Assembly: GCA_044357715.1 (NCBI GenBank)
Contig: JBIKPA010000033.1
Coordinates: 1 to 16,099, forward strand
DNA length: 16,099 bases
Direction of reading: 5' to 3'
Source: IMCC26207 sp044357715
GTDB lineage: Bacteria > Actinomycetota > Acidimicrobiia > Acidimicrobiales > Microtrichaceae
The position numbers and the translations under genes are program-made. Position 1 is the stretch's first letter. Each line of letters begins with the position of its first letter. Below are positions 6,736-13,791 of the stretch, piece after piece. The notes under the pieces are model-generated. The model did not search any database and was not told where the DNA came from. It saw only the letters and a list, made by a program, of their open reading frames with translations.

Positions 6736-7509
6736 ATGCCTAGCAATTCTGTGCCCAGAATTACCGTCGAACGAATTGGCCGCGTTGGGCTCATTACGCT
6801 CAATGAGCCCACGCGTCGCAATGCCTTGAGTCTTGCCCTCAACGAGGAACTCATAGCGGCCATGGACACACTCGAGAGTGACCCCAGCATTGGCGCACTT
6901 GTGTTGACGGGCGCTGGCAAAGCATTTTGTGCTGGAGCAGACCTCAGCCAACTTGGCGCTTCAAAACGTGAGGGCCTCCTTCGCATCTACGAAGGGTTCC
7001 TCAGAGTCGCCGGCTCCCCTCTGCCTACCGTGGCGGCCGTGAACGGGGCAGCCGTCGGGGCGGGAATGAACCTGGCGCTCGCATGCGACCTGCGCATCGC
7101 CGCTGCTTCTGCCCGCTTCGATACACGCTTCTTAGACCTTGGTATTCACCCCGGAGGAGGCCACACTTGGATGTTTCGAAACATCGCTGGGCAACAGGCA
7201 ACGATGGCTGCGGTGCTTTTCGGCCAGGTGCTTGACGCTACCGAAGCGGAGCGAGTTGGTTTGGTGTGGAAGACCGTTCAAGATGACACCCTGATCGAGA
7301 CTGCATCTAGCTGCGCTGCACGAGCAGCGAACGCACCCGCAGAACTCGCTTTGCGGGTGAAACGAACAATCCAAGACATGGGGTCGATTCAGAGCCATGA
7401 GGAGGCAGTGCAACGAGAACTCGAGGATCAGGTCTGGTCGATGGATCAACCGGCCTTCGCCGAGAGCCTTGCCGCTTTACAAAAGCGCATCAGCAGCGAA
7501 AGCAACTAG
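6736..7509 (+). CDS. Enoyl-CoA hydratase/isomerase (crotonase) family protein lacking catalytic glutamates
   Basis: A 257-aa crotonase-fold protein, the usual length for the family. It keeps the acyl-CoA-binding and oxyanion-hole segments, AFCAGADL at 63-70 and VNGAAVGAGMNLALACD at 102-118. Aligned by eye with mammalian enoyl-CoA hydratase, the positions of Glu144 and Glu164 hold Phe132 (in ARFDTRF) and Ala158 (in ATMAAVLFG). It is therefore unlikely to be an ordinary hydratase. It may be another crotonase-superfamily enzyme or a non-catalytic acyl-CoA binder, as described for mycobacterial EchA6. The ATG at 6736 is preceded by GGGAG at a spacing of about 6 nt, whereas the longer open frame back to 6634 has no such site. 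It is divergent from the glycosyltransferase with 62 bp between them. Confidence 0.87.
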   Translation: MPSNSVPRITVERIGRVGLITLNEPTRRNALSLALNEELIAAMDTLESDPSIGALVLTGAGKAFCAGADLSQLGASKREGLLRIYEGFLRVAGSPLPTVAAVNGAAVGAGMNLALACDLRIAAASARFDTRFLDLGIHPGGGHTWMFRNIAGQQATMAAVLFGQVLDATEAERVGLVWKTVQDDTLIETASSCAARAANAPAELALRVKRTIQDMGSIQSHEEAVQRELEDQVWSMDQPAFAESLAALQKRISSESN

Positions 7510-7534
7510 TTCGCGGTAAGACGGCGCTGATCAT

Positions 7535-7551
7535 GCGGTAGGTCCTACTGC
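7535..7551. terminator. Short hairpin between convergent crotonase and GNAT genes
   Basis: GCGGTAG (7535-7541) and CTACTGC (7545-7551) pair with one G-T wobble around a 3-nt loop, in the 47-bp gap between two converging genes. There is no T-run, so this is a weak candidate terminator supported mainly by its position. Confidence 0.4.
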
Positions 7552-7556
7552 TTGAA

Positions 7557-8186
7557 CTACCAGACCCATTCAGTCAGAAGCTGATCGCGGCGACTCTGCC
7601 ACTCCTCGGAAGTAATTGCATAGCGAATGTGATCCTCCCAAGTGCCGTTGATCTCCAGGTAACGCTCTGCCACGCCCTCGTCGCGGAGCGAGAGCTTTTT
7701 TACGACATTTCGACTCGAAGTATTCCGAGGAATGATAGAGATCTGCACACGATGCAACAGGAGTTGTTCAAAACAAAACTGTAAGACTGCAACGACCGCC
7801 TCGGGCATGTAGCCATTCCCAGCAAGGTTTTCGTCAATCCAATAGCCGATGTAGCCGCTTTGATGTGCCCCACGGTGTATCGAATTGATATTGATCTCAC
7901 CGCCAAAGTTGCCATCAACAAAGATCCCAAAGCCGTAGCCCGTTCCCAGCTGAATTTCTCGCATTCTTACCGAACAACGAGATGAGAATGCTTGGCGGTC
8001 CTCGACAGTATCTGGTTGCCCCACGATGCGCTGAGGTTCCCATTTGGTGAGCCAATCCGTGCAGCGCCGGCGGACCTCACGCCACTCATCAAAGTCATGC
8101 AGGTTGAGCGGGCGCAGCAGTACTCGTCGCCCGTGGATCAGCATCGGTGTTGTCATCACTTCGGAGCTTTGCTTGCGGCGGAGCAC
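7557..8186 (-). CDS. GNAT N-acetyltransferase, RimJ/RimL type
   Basis: A 209-aa acetyl-CoA-dependent N-acetyltransferase of the RimJ/RimL branch, which acetylates N-termini of ribosomal proteins or other amines. Recognisable parts are RRVLLRPLNLHDFDEWREVRR at the N-terminus, FGIFVDGNFGGEINI, and GYIGYWIDENLAGNGYMPEAV, where the acetyl-CoA-binding loop normally has Q/RxxGxG/A; here it reads LAGNGYM. HRVQISIIPRNTSSRNVVKKL follows, the typical strand and helix of this branch. I chose the GTG at 8186 because AGGAT 8 nt upstream can serve either as ribosome site (AGGA) or as part of a leaderless -10 box. An ATG at 8156 is the alternative. The gene converges with the crotonase gene, 47 bp apart. 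The target is unknown. Confidence 0.85.
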   Translation of the reverse strand: MLRRKQSSEVMTTPMLIHGRRVLLRPLNLHDFDEWREVRRRCTDWLTKWEPQRIVGQPDTVEDRQAFSSRCSVRMREIQLGTGYGFGIFVDGNFGGEININSIHRGAHQSGYIGYWIDENLAGNGYMPEAVVAVLQFCFEQLLLHRVQISIIPRNTSSRNVVKKLSLRDEGVAERYLEINGTWEDHIRYAITSEEWQSRRDQLLTEWVW

Positions 8187-8193
8187 GATTTGA

Positions 8194-8199
8194 ATCCTA
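8194..8199 (-). promoter_or_regulatory. TAGGAT: candidate leaderless -10 box or ribosome site for the GNAT gene
   Basis: On the minus strand TAGGAT fits TAnnnT and stands 7 nt before the GTG at 8186. Its AGGA could equally act as a Shine-Dalgarno. Both readings support the same start codon. The rest of the 88-bp gap back to the ppx stop holds nothing else I recognise. Confidence 0.4.
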
Positions 8200-8274
8200 G
8201 CCAGCCTGAGTTCGCCCAGTTTCTCTGCTTGCTCCGGTTCTGAGGCTCACCATGACACGCGGCTTGAACTGCTC

Positions 8275-9186
8275 TCATACGATCTGCGACAAGATCAGGC
8301 CATCAAGAATGTCCGCCTCGGAGACGATGCATTCCTCAAATCCGAAATAGCGAAAGATCTCGACGAGGACACAGCAGCCACCGACGATGACATCAGCTCG
8401 TTGCGCTTCAAGGCCCGGGTTATGGACGCGATCGGCCACGGCTTCGGTAGCAAGCGTTCGAAACACGTCCTCGGCGGCCTCTTTAGAGAGCACAAACCCG
8501 TGAATTGCTTCCGGGGTGTACTCCAACAGGCCCAACTCCACCGCTGCCACATTCGTCACAGTGCCAGCAAGACCAATAAAGCGTGCAGCAGCGCTCGCCC
8601 CCGGCACTTCACGCGCAACATCATCAAGATGCTGCTCGATGACGCTGATGCAGTTCGAGAGTTCCTCAGCTAAAGGTGGGTCGTGCAGAAGAAACTTCTC
8701 GGTCATTCGGACGCAGCCAACGTCAATCGAGAGTGATTCCTCAACCTGGCTTCGCCCGAGCGCAAACTCCGTTGAGCCGCCCCCGATATCGACCACGAGA
8801 GTCAGGATCTCCTTATCTTCTAGGGCATACGTGGCACCCAAGAAGCTGAGTTGAGCCTCTTCTGATCCGGTTAACAACTCTGGGGCTTGGCCCAAAATCT
8901 GCTCGGCTGCGACCATGAAGTCTGCGCTGTTAGCTGCATCTCGTGCAGCAGAAGTAGCGGCGGCGCGCAGGCCGACTACCCCGGCGGCATCCATCACCGT
9001 TCGATACTCGCGCAATACCTCTAGCGTGCGCTCAATCGCCGCAGGGTCGAGGTTCCCGGTACGGTCAACCCCAGCACCAAGACGCGTGACCCGCATCAAG
9101 CGCTCAGTTGCCGTCACTCCATCTGAAATTAAAAGACGAGTTGAGTTCGTTCCGCAATCTATTGCCGCATACTTCGGTGCGTTCAC
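8275..9186 (-). CDS. ppx: Ppx/GppA-family phosphatase, short form (exopolyphosphatase-like)
   Basis: A 303-aa sugar kinase/actin-fold phosphatase that hydrolyses polyphosphate ends and/or pppGpp. The phosphate-binding motifs are AIDCGTNSTRLLI at 8-20, TGSEEAQLSFLGA at 106-118 with the catalytic Glu region (E109/E110), DIGGGSTEFALG at 133-144 and GLAGTVTNVAAV further on. At about 300 residues it lacks the C-terminal HD-like domain of E. coli Ppx, as do the two mycobacterial Ppx proteins. The GTG start overlaps the DUF501 stop as GTGA (4 nt), which fixes the start and implies coupled translation. It is the last gene of the eno-ftsB-DUF501-ppx run, an order I recall from Rv1023-Rv1026. Whether the main substrate is polyphosphate or pppGpp cannot be told from sequence. 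Confidence 0.93.
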   Translation of the reverse strand: MNAPKYAAIDCGTNSTRLLISDGVTATERLMRVTRLGAGVDRTGNLDPAAIERTLEVLREYRTVMDAAGVVGLRAAATSAARDAANSADFMVAAEQILGQAPELLTGSEEAQLSFLGATYALEDKEILTLVVDIGGGSTEFALGRSQVEESLSIDVGCVRMTEKFLLHDPPLAEELSNCISVIEQHLDDVAREVPGASAAARFIGLAGTVTNVAAVELGLLEYTPEAIHGFVLSKEAAEDVFRTLATEAVADRVHNPGLEAQRADVIVGGCCVLVEIFRYFGFEECIVSEADILDGLILSQIV

Positions 9187-9755
9187 TCAGATTCTCCGGG
9201 TTGTTGCGGGCACGGGACCTCTTCTCGGCTGCTCACAGCATGGCGAGCAGAATCGGGTTGTTTTGACTCAAGCTGATTATGCACCCAACGTCCTACCGGG
9301 TCGTCTCCACCAACAAGAAACCATGCATAGTGCGTGTGAAGGCATTTGACTCCCCTGCGCGTACCGCCCACTCCCCCGAAGGGTCGAGGACCAGTCCACG
9401 ACGCCGGGATAAGGGAATCTCGTTGTGCTGCATAAACTGCATGAGCCGTTGCCAATTCAAGTGCATCTACAGCTTCTTCAGCTTGTCTCACTCCACCCGT
9501 GGACTCGAGTTGGCCGATACGTCGATTGAGTTTTTTGTCTACGAGCCAGTAGCGCGTAGGCATCGGTGTGCCATCTTCAAGAAGCGGCAGGTTTGCAATA
9601 ACCATTGGGGTACCCGCATCAGTGCGAAGCATCACCTCAAAGCGGCCTTTCGGGCTTCGGCCGAGCAGTTCAGTTACGGCTTCGATGTCTGCCTGATCTT
9701 CCTCGGCGCTCTTTGGGACAGGACGCACTCGGTCTGCTGCGGCTCCATCAACCAT
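9183..9755 (-). CDS. DUF501 family protein (Rv1025-like)
   Basis: A conserved actinobacterial protein of 190 aa with no assigned reaction. The family core is visible: a helical N-terminal part (DIEAVTELLGRSPKGRFEV), a central PTRYWLVDKKLNRRIGQLES segment, and a conserved C-terminal block GVKCLHTHYAWFLVGGDDPVG (136-156 approx.) with invariant-looking C138, H140 and H142. These could bind a metal, but that is inference. No signal peptide or membrane helix is seen. The stop overlaps the ppx start by 4 nt, and the ATG at 9755 lies 77 bp after the FtsB-like gene. A TACGGT box 6 nt before the ATG suggests an additional leaderless promoter inside the operon. Constant pairing with ppx and a divisome-type gene hints at a shared role, still unknown. 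Confidence 0.9.
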   Translation of the reverse strand: MVDGAAADRVRPVPKSAEEDQADIEAVTELLGRSPKGRFEVMLRTDAGTPMVIANLPLLEDGTPMPTRYWLVDKKLNRRIGQLESTGGVRQAEEAVDALELATAHAVYAAQRDSLIPASWTGPRPFGGVGGTRRGVKCLHTHYAWFLVGGDDPVGRWVHNQLESKQPDSARHAVSSREEVPCPQQPGESE

Positions 9756-9761
9756 TTCGAC

Positions 9762-9767
9762 ACCGTA
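9762..9767 (-). promoter_or_regulatory. Candidate leaderless -10 box (TACGGT) for DUF501-ppx
   Basis: TACGGT on the minus strand matches TAnnnT with exactly 6 nt to the DUF501 ATG, and no convincing Shine-Dalgarno is present. A weak TTAGTT lies about 17 nt upstream as a possible -35. It would give DUF501 and ppx a promoter separate from the enolase transcript. Confidence 0.4.
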
Positions 9768-9804
9768 GTGGGATGGTCTACGAGAACTAAACTCGGAGCA
9801 GAAA

Positions 9805-9842
9805 ATCAGGGTCGGTGATCAGGGTCGGTGATCAGGACGGTG
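9805..9842. repeat. 13-bp tandem repeat, two perfect copies plus one degenerate
   Basis: ATCAGGGTCGGTG occurs at 9805-9817 and 9818-9830, followed by the related ATCAGGACGGTG at 9831-9842. The array straddles the TGA stop of the FtsB-like gene (9832-9834) and runs into the gap before DUF501. It looks like local slippage or duplication; a regulatory role is possible but unsupported. Confidence 0.8.
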
Positions 9843-10326
9843 CAAGGGTTGCTTGCTCAAGAGGTTCTTGCACCAAGTTGTATGGCCAGACACGCGGCAG
9901 AACTAACCCAGCGCTTGCAGGGGGAAGAATCGAGTAGGACTCTTCGCCTTCAAGCACTAGGCCGTAATCACGTCGAGCAATTCGCTGGATTTCGGAGGGG
10001 TCATCAAGGCGGTCCCTGCGTTTGGTGAGTTCTTGGTTCTGGCGTTTCAGGTCCGTCAGCTCTGCACGATGTCCGGCGATCTCGTGTCGTTGAGCCAAGT
10101 ATCCGCGAGCAGGTACCAAGAGCAACGCTACGGCCGCTGCAGCCACGAAAACTGCAATTCCAAGCCGTTGTAGAACCACGGCTCGCTCAATATCAGACTT
10201 AGTCCGTTTCCTGAACCGTGTTTGGCCACCCGATTTTGCTGAGCCCGGGCGCGGTTTGCCTGAGCGCGCAGTCTTCGCTTTGACTGTCGCTTGTTTGGCT
10301 CGGGTTCGGGAAGAAAGTGCACTCAC
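9832..10326 (-). CDS. ftsB: FtsB/DivIC-like septum formation protein
   Basis: A 164-aa bitopic membrane protein of the septum-formation-initiator family, which links FtsL and FtsQ in the divisome. The N-terminal ~50 residues are basic (many Lys, Arg) and cytoplasmic. One membrane helix spans about 55-72 (GIAVFVAAAAVALLLVPA), and a coiled-coil heptad region follows at 78-108. The family motif IARRDYGLVLEGEE is at 116-129, ahead of a Pro-rich extracytoplasmic tail. I chose the GTG at 10326, which lies 1 nt after the enolase stop with GGAG about 9 nt upstream. A longer frame would run deep into enolase. The position between eno and DUF501 matches Rv1024. The name ftsB rather than divIC is by convention. 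Confidence 0.88.
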   Translation of the reverse strand: MSALSSRTRAKQATVKAKTARSGKPRPGSAKSGGQTRFRKRTKSDIERAVVLQRLGIAVFVAAAAVALLLVPARGYLAQRHEIAGHRAELTDLKRQNQELTKRRDRLDDPSEIQRIARRDYGLVLEGEESYSILPPASAGLVLPRVWPYNLVQEPLEQATLAPS

Positions 10327-10327
10327 C

Positions 10328-11620
10328 TCAAGCAGCTCCACCAATTGGGGCAAGAGCCTGTGCGCCGCGAAACACTGCAGACTCGCCAAGATATTCTTCG
10401 ATTCGAAGTAGCTGATTATATTTTGCGACACGGTCAGATCGCGCTGGGGCTCCGGTCTTGATCTGCCCACAGTTTGTGGCAACAGCAAGATCTGCAATCG
10501 TGACGTCCTCGGTCTCACCCGAGCGGTGAGACATCACTGAGGTGTAGCTATGACGGGTTGCAAGTTCCATTGCCTCAAGGGTTTCGGTGAGCGTTCCAAT
10601 CTGGTTCACTTTGATCAGAATTGAATTGGCAATCCCCTCGTTGATACCGCGACTCAACCTCTCGCTATTGGTTACAAACAAGTCGTCTCCTACAAGTTGG
10701 ATTCTTGATCCAAGTTTCTGTGTGAGATCTGCCCAGCCTTGCCAGTCCTCTTCGTCCATACCGTCCTCTATCGAGACGATCGGGTAACGATCACACAGAT
10801 CAACGAGATAGTCAGCGAACTCGGCGGAACTCAGCGAACGACCTTCGCCTGCCAAGTGATATTGCCCATCCGAGTAGAACTCGCTGCTAGCGGCATCGAT
10901 TGCAATCCCGATCTCTTCGCCAGGGATTCGACCACTTCGCTCGATTGCTTCAACCAACAAGACCACAGCCTCTTCGTTTGAACCAAGATTCGGAGCGAAA
11001 CCACCCTCATCACCAATTGAGGTAGAGAGCCCGCGCTCATGCACCACCTTTTTCAGGGTGTGATAAGCCTCGACACCCCAGCGAAGCGCTTCGGAAAATG
11101 ATGCAGCTCCAACTGGCATCAACATGAACTCCTGCACATCGACGTTGTTATCTGCGTGTTCGCCACCATTGATGACATTCATCATCGGTACCGGAAGCAC
11201 GCAGGAATTCGGTCCGCCAAGGTAGCGGTACAGGGGCATGTCGACCTCTTCTGCAACTGCCTTTGCTGCTGCTAGCGACACGCCCAGGATAGCGTTCGCC
11301 CCCAATCGGGACTTGTTCTCGGTCCCATCAAGTTGACAGAGTCTGCGGTCAAGATCACGCTGATCCGAGGCATCAAATCCCAACAACACATCGGTAATCT
11401 CGCCGTTCACAAAGCTCACAGCTTGGCTCACGCCCTTGCCGAGGAACCTGTCTGGGTCACCGTCGCGCAGTTCGGCAGCCTCAAATGCCCCAGTTGACGC
11501 CCCTGATGGCACTGCCGCACGGCCTATCGCGCCGGAGTCGAGTTGAAGTTCAACCTCAACGGTGGGATTTCCACGGGAATCAAGAATCTCCCGGGCGATG
11601 ATGCCTTCAATAATGCTCAC
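10328..11620 (-). CDS. eno: Enolase (phosphopyruvate hydratase)
   Basis: A full-length enolase of 430 aa, converting 2-phosphoglycerate to phosphoenolpyruvate in glycolysis. The signature segments are intact: EILDSRGNPTVEVEL at 11-25, PSGASTGAFEAAELRD at 38-53, SIGDEGGFAPNL with the catalytic Glu205, IDAA (Mg ligand D242), SIEDG (E285), VGDDLFVTN (D312), LIKVNQIGT with catalytic K337, and SHRSGETED at 364-372. The GTG start is preceded by AGGGAG with a short 4-nt spacing. It is the first gene of the eno-ftsB-DUF501-ppx block, and the FtsB-like gene starts 1 nt after its stop. The 126-bp upstream gap holds a TTGACC (-35-like) on the minus strand, but I found no well-spaced -10. Identification is certain. 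Confidence 0.98.
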   Translation of the reverse strand: MSIIEGIIAREILDSRGNPTVEVELQLDSGAIGRAAVPSGASTGAFEAAELRDGDPDRFLGKGVSQAVSFVNGEITDVLLGFDASDQRDLDRRLCQLDGTENKSRLGANAILGVSLAAAKAVAEEVDMPLYRYLGGPNSCVLPVPMMNVINGGEHADNNVDVQEFMLMPVGAASFSEALRWGVEAYHTLKKVVHERGLSTSIGDEGGFAPNLGSNEEAVVLLVEAIERSGRIPGEEIGIAIDAASSEFYSDGQYHLAGEGRSLSSAEFADYLVDLCDRYPIVSIEDGMDEEDWQGWADLTQKLGSRIQLVGDDLFVTNSERLSRGINEGIANSILIKVNQIGTLTETLEAMELATRHSYTSVMSHRSGETEDVTIADLAVATNCGQIKTGAPARSDRVAKYNQLLRIEEYLGESAVFRGAQALAPIGGAA

Positions 11621-11746
11621 GTTGCTCCCTGAATCTGGCCGAAGCCTTCTATTTGCACTGTTCTACAGCGCAATGAGTCTCTGAGTCGATCCGGTCAACT
11701 CTAGGTAGCTGCGTAGCCTATCTGCCCTGCCGTTTCCCTTTAGGGA

Positions 11747-13717
11747 TTACAGGTTGGAGCGAATAAGTTCAGCGAAGGCCGCTGCACCTGCCGGTCGAAG
11801 GTGCGTGCCGTCGTTCGCGAACCACTCGGGGTGTTGGCTCGCTAACCCGAACCAATCAACAAGTACCGCGTTCGGGTGGCGATCTGCAGCAGCGGCGAGT
11901 CGCTGATTCACAAGTTCTTGCCAAGGCCTGCCAACCTTTGCGTTCACCAGTACCAACTTGCGATCTCCTGCAATTTCAAACAGCTTGTCCAGATCTGCAT
12001 CGCTAAAAATGCCGTTGGTGCCAGCGTGAACAACCAGCGTGCTCGGGATCAGACCTTCTTGCTCGTACCACCCCACCACACCGAGAACATCGTTGAATTG
12101 TCGCCCCACTTTGGCATCAATACGAATCCCAGGAATTGCTGCAGAGACAGTGGGCGAAGCCCCAAGGAGCACAGAATCTCCTACTGCTACCACGTTCGCT
12201 AGTGCCGCTGGGTCTACTGCGGGTGGCGTAGTTACAGGTGGCGCTGGACCCGTTGCGTTCGGATCCAAGGTTGTGGTCGTTGGAGTCCCCGCAGGTGCAG
12301 CAGGGCCTTGAATTGTCGATGCGGTTGGAATTGTAGAGCCGGTTTGGGTAGTGGCATCAGCGGCGCCCACCGCTGTGGTGGTGGTGCTATCGCTCGCAGC
12401 AGGGTCTTCGACGGGGTTGTCGAGCGAAGGTGCAGATAGCGCTGCAAGTTCGAGTTCCTCGCGCTGACTGCTACTACTCGCTGCTCTCAATCCAACAGTA
12501 ATCATCACCAGCAACAGTAAGAAGGTTGTACCCATCGTGAGGCCTCTTCTCATCAGCTTTACGCGCTGGGGTCCCGAACTGCTCTTTAGGTCACGCCACC
12601 AGTGGCTGAGAAGGCCATTACGGACAGGAACCTCGACAAAGCGGTACGAGAGTTCTGCAGCACCAAAGGTGAGCACCATCCGAAGCACAAATACGGGAAA
12701 GCCCTTGAAGGGCAGATCAAGTTCGGGCCGGGTCACCACAAAGATCGGCCAATGCCACAAGTAGATTGCGTATGAGCGCAGGCCGATCCACACCAGCGGC
12801 GGCCAGGCCAAAAACTTTGAGAGCTTTGCGGCGGGATGCACAAGCACTGCTATGACCACGATGCATGCAATGTCGAGCGCTAAAAACCCGCCCCGATAGA
12901 TAAACGGGTCGAACTCATTGACGCGAGTGAGGAACCATCCGATGACTACTAGGCCTAGAAGACCCGAAGCATCGAGAACTCGCGCAGCGCTTCGGGCGGC
13001 GGGAATGTTCGAACGCCAAGGTGCCCAGCTGAGCGCCAAGACGGCTCCTACTAGCAGTCCGGCTACTCGCGTGTCGGTGCCGTAGTAGACACGAGACGGG
13101 TCGGTATAAGGCTCAAATAACAGCGCCATTTCTATCGTCGAGGCCAAAGCCAAGATGATGATTCCTAGGCGGGCCTTACCTTTGCCGAATTTGAACAAGA
13201 CCAGCGCAAATATTGGCGGAAACAGCAGATAGAACTGTTCCTCGACGGCAAGTGACCAAAGGTGACGAAGCATTGGTGGACGACCGGCTTGAGCAAAGTA
13301 CGACTCTTGCAAATAGATGTCCCACCAGTTGCTGACATAGGCCAAAGCCGCGAGCACATCGCCACCCATGCGTCCCGCAGCATCGGTGTACACCAAGATC
13401 GCTGCGACTGAAACCACCGCAAGTAGCAGATACAGCGCTGGCAGAAGGCGTCGCGCACGGCGGATCCAAAACTGTTTCAGATCGATCTGACCTTTGGTCA
13501 TGCGTTCCTCGGTGAGCAGCGTGGTAATCAAGAAACCGCTGATCACAAAGAAAACCTCTACCCCCAAGAACCCACCGGGCAGCAGAACGAAGTCGGCATG
13601 ATAAAAAACCACAGCCAGCACCGAAATTGCGCGCAAACCATCAAGTGCCGGCTGATAGCCAAGCTTCTTGACTTCCTGTTTGGGCGCGGTGCGCTGAATC
13701 GTGGTGTTCACCACCAT
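11747..13717 (-). CDS. OafA/YrhL-type membrane acyltransferase with C-terminal SGNH hydrolase domain
   Basis: A 656-aa two-domain envelope O-acyltransferase that likely moves an acetyl or acyl group across the membrane onto a cell-surface sugar. Residues ~20-400 form the Acyl_transf_3 membrane domain of about ten or eleven helices. They carry LDGLRAISVLAVVFYH with the conserved H40, GVEVFFVISGFLIT (52-65), RRARRLLPALY (87-97) and HLWSLAVEEQFYLLFPP. A Ser/Thr/Pro/Ala-rich linker of about 75 residues follows. The SGNH domain from ~509 has its catalytic parts: GDSV (S515), G538, GTN (N568) and DGTH (D636, H639). The ATG at 13717 has no clear ribosome site, and GTG codons 2 and 3 are alternatives. 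It stands alone between enolase and a P450, 74 bp after the latter. The acceptor may be peptidoglycan, polysaccharide or glycolipid. Confidence 0.92.
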   Translation of the reverse strand: MVVNTTIQRTAPKQEVKKLGYQPALDGLRAISVLAVVFYHADFVLLPGGFLGVEVFFVISGFLITTLLTEERMTKGQIDLKQFWIRRARRLLPALYLLLAVVSVAAILVYTDAAGRMGGDVLAALAYVSNWWDIYLQESYFAQAGRPPMLRHLWSLAVEEQFYLLFPPIFALVLFKFGKGKARLGIIILALASTIEMALLFEPYTDPSRVYYGTDTRVAGLLVGAVLALSWAPWRSNIPAARSAARVLDASGLLGLVVIGWFLTRVNEFDPFIYRGGFLALDIACIVVIAVLVHPAAKLSKFLAWPPLVWIGLRSYAIYLWHWPIFVVTRPELDLPFKGFPVFVLRMVLTFGAAELSYRFVEVPVRNGLLSHWWRDLKSSSGPQRVKLMRRGLTMGTTFLLLLVMITVGLRAASSSSQREELELAALSAPSLDNPVEDPAASDSTTTTAVGAADATTQTGSTIPTASTIQGPAAPAGTPTTTTLDPNATGPAPPVTTPPAVDPAALANVVAVGDSVLLGASPTVSAAIPGIRIDAKVGRQFNDVLGVVGWYEQEGLIPSTLVVHAGTNGIFSDADLDKLFEIAGDRKLVLVNAKVGRPWQELVNQRLAAAADRHPNAVLVDWFGLASQHPEWFANDGTHLRPAGAAAFAELIRSNL

Positions 13718-13720
13718 TCA

Positions 13721-13752
13721 TTCTTGCGCATGGGCTGTGTGTTCTTGCGCCA
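13721..13752. repeat. Paired TTCTTGCGC motifs upstream of the OafA-like gene
   Basis: TTCTTGCGC occurs at 13721-13729 and 13742-13750, 21 bp (two helical turns) apart, just before the start codon at 13717. The second extends to TCTTGCGCCA (13743-13752), which is identical to 15051-15060 upstream of the second P450. These could be operator half-sites or remnants of the dispersed hairpin repeat. Nothing else is recognised in this 74-bp gap apart from a very short ACTC/GAGT hairpin. Confidence 0.5.
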
Positions 13753-13791
13753 CTCAAAAGAGTTTCGGTGAATCCCGTCAGCTAAGAGAAA

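Noticed and set aside
8175..8215. T-loop-like TTCAAATC on the minus strand, suggesting a tRNA
   Set aside because: The flanking bases do not form a 5-bp T-stem, and no acceptor, D or anticodon arms fit around it.
11735..11746. TCCCTTTAGGGA palindrome as a terminator for the enolase or OafA region
   Set aside because: The loop would be only 2 nt with a 5-bp stem and no T-run in the right place; likely a chance palindrome.
13708..13731. Seven-codon frame (MRKNEWW) overlapping the start of the OafA-like gene, resembling a Trp leader
   Set aside because: No promoter or ribosome site precedes it and it is too short to separate from chance.
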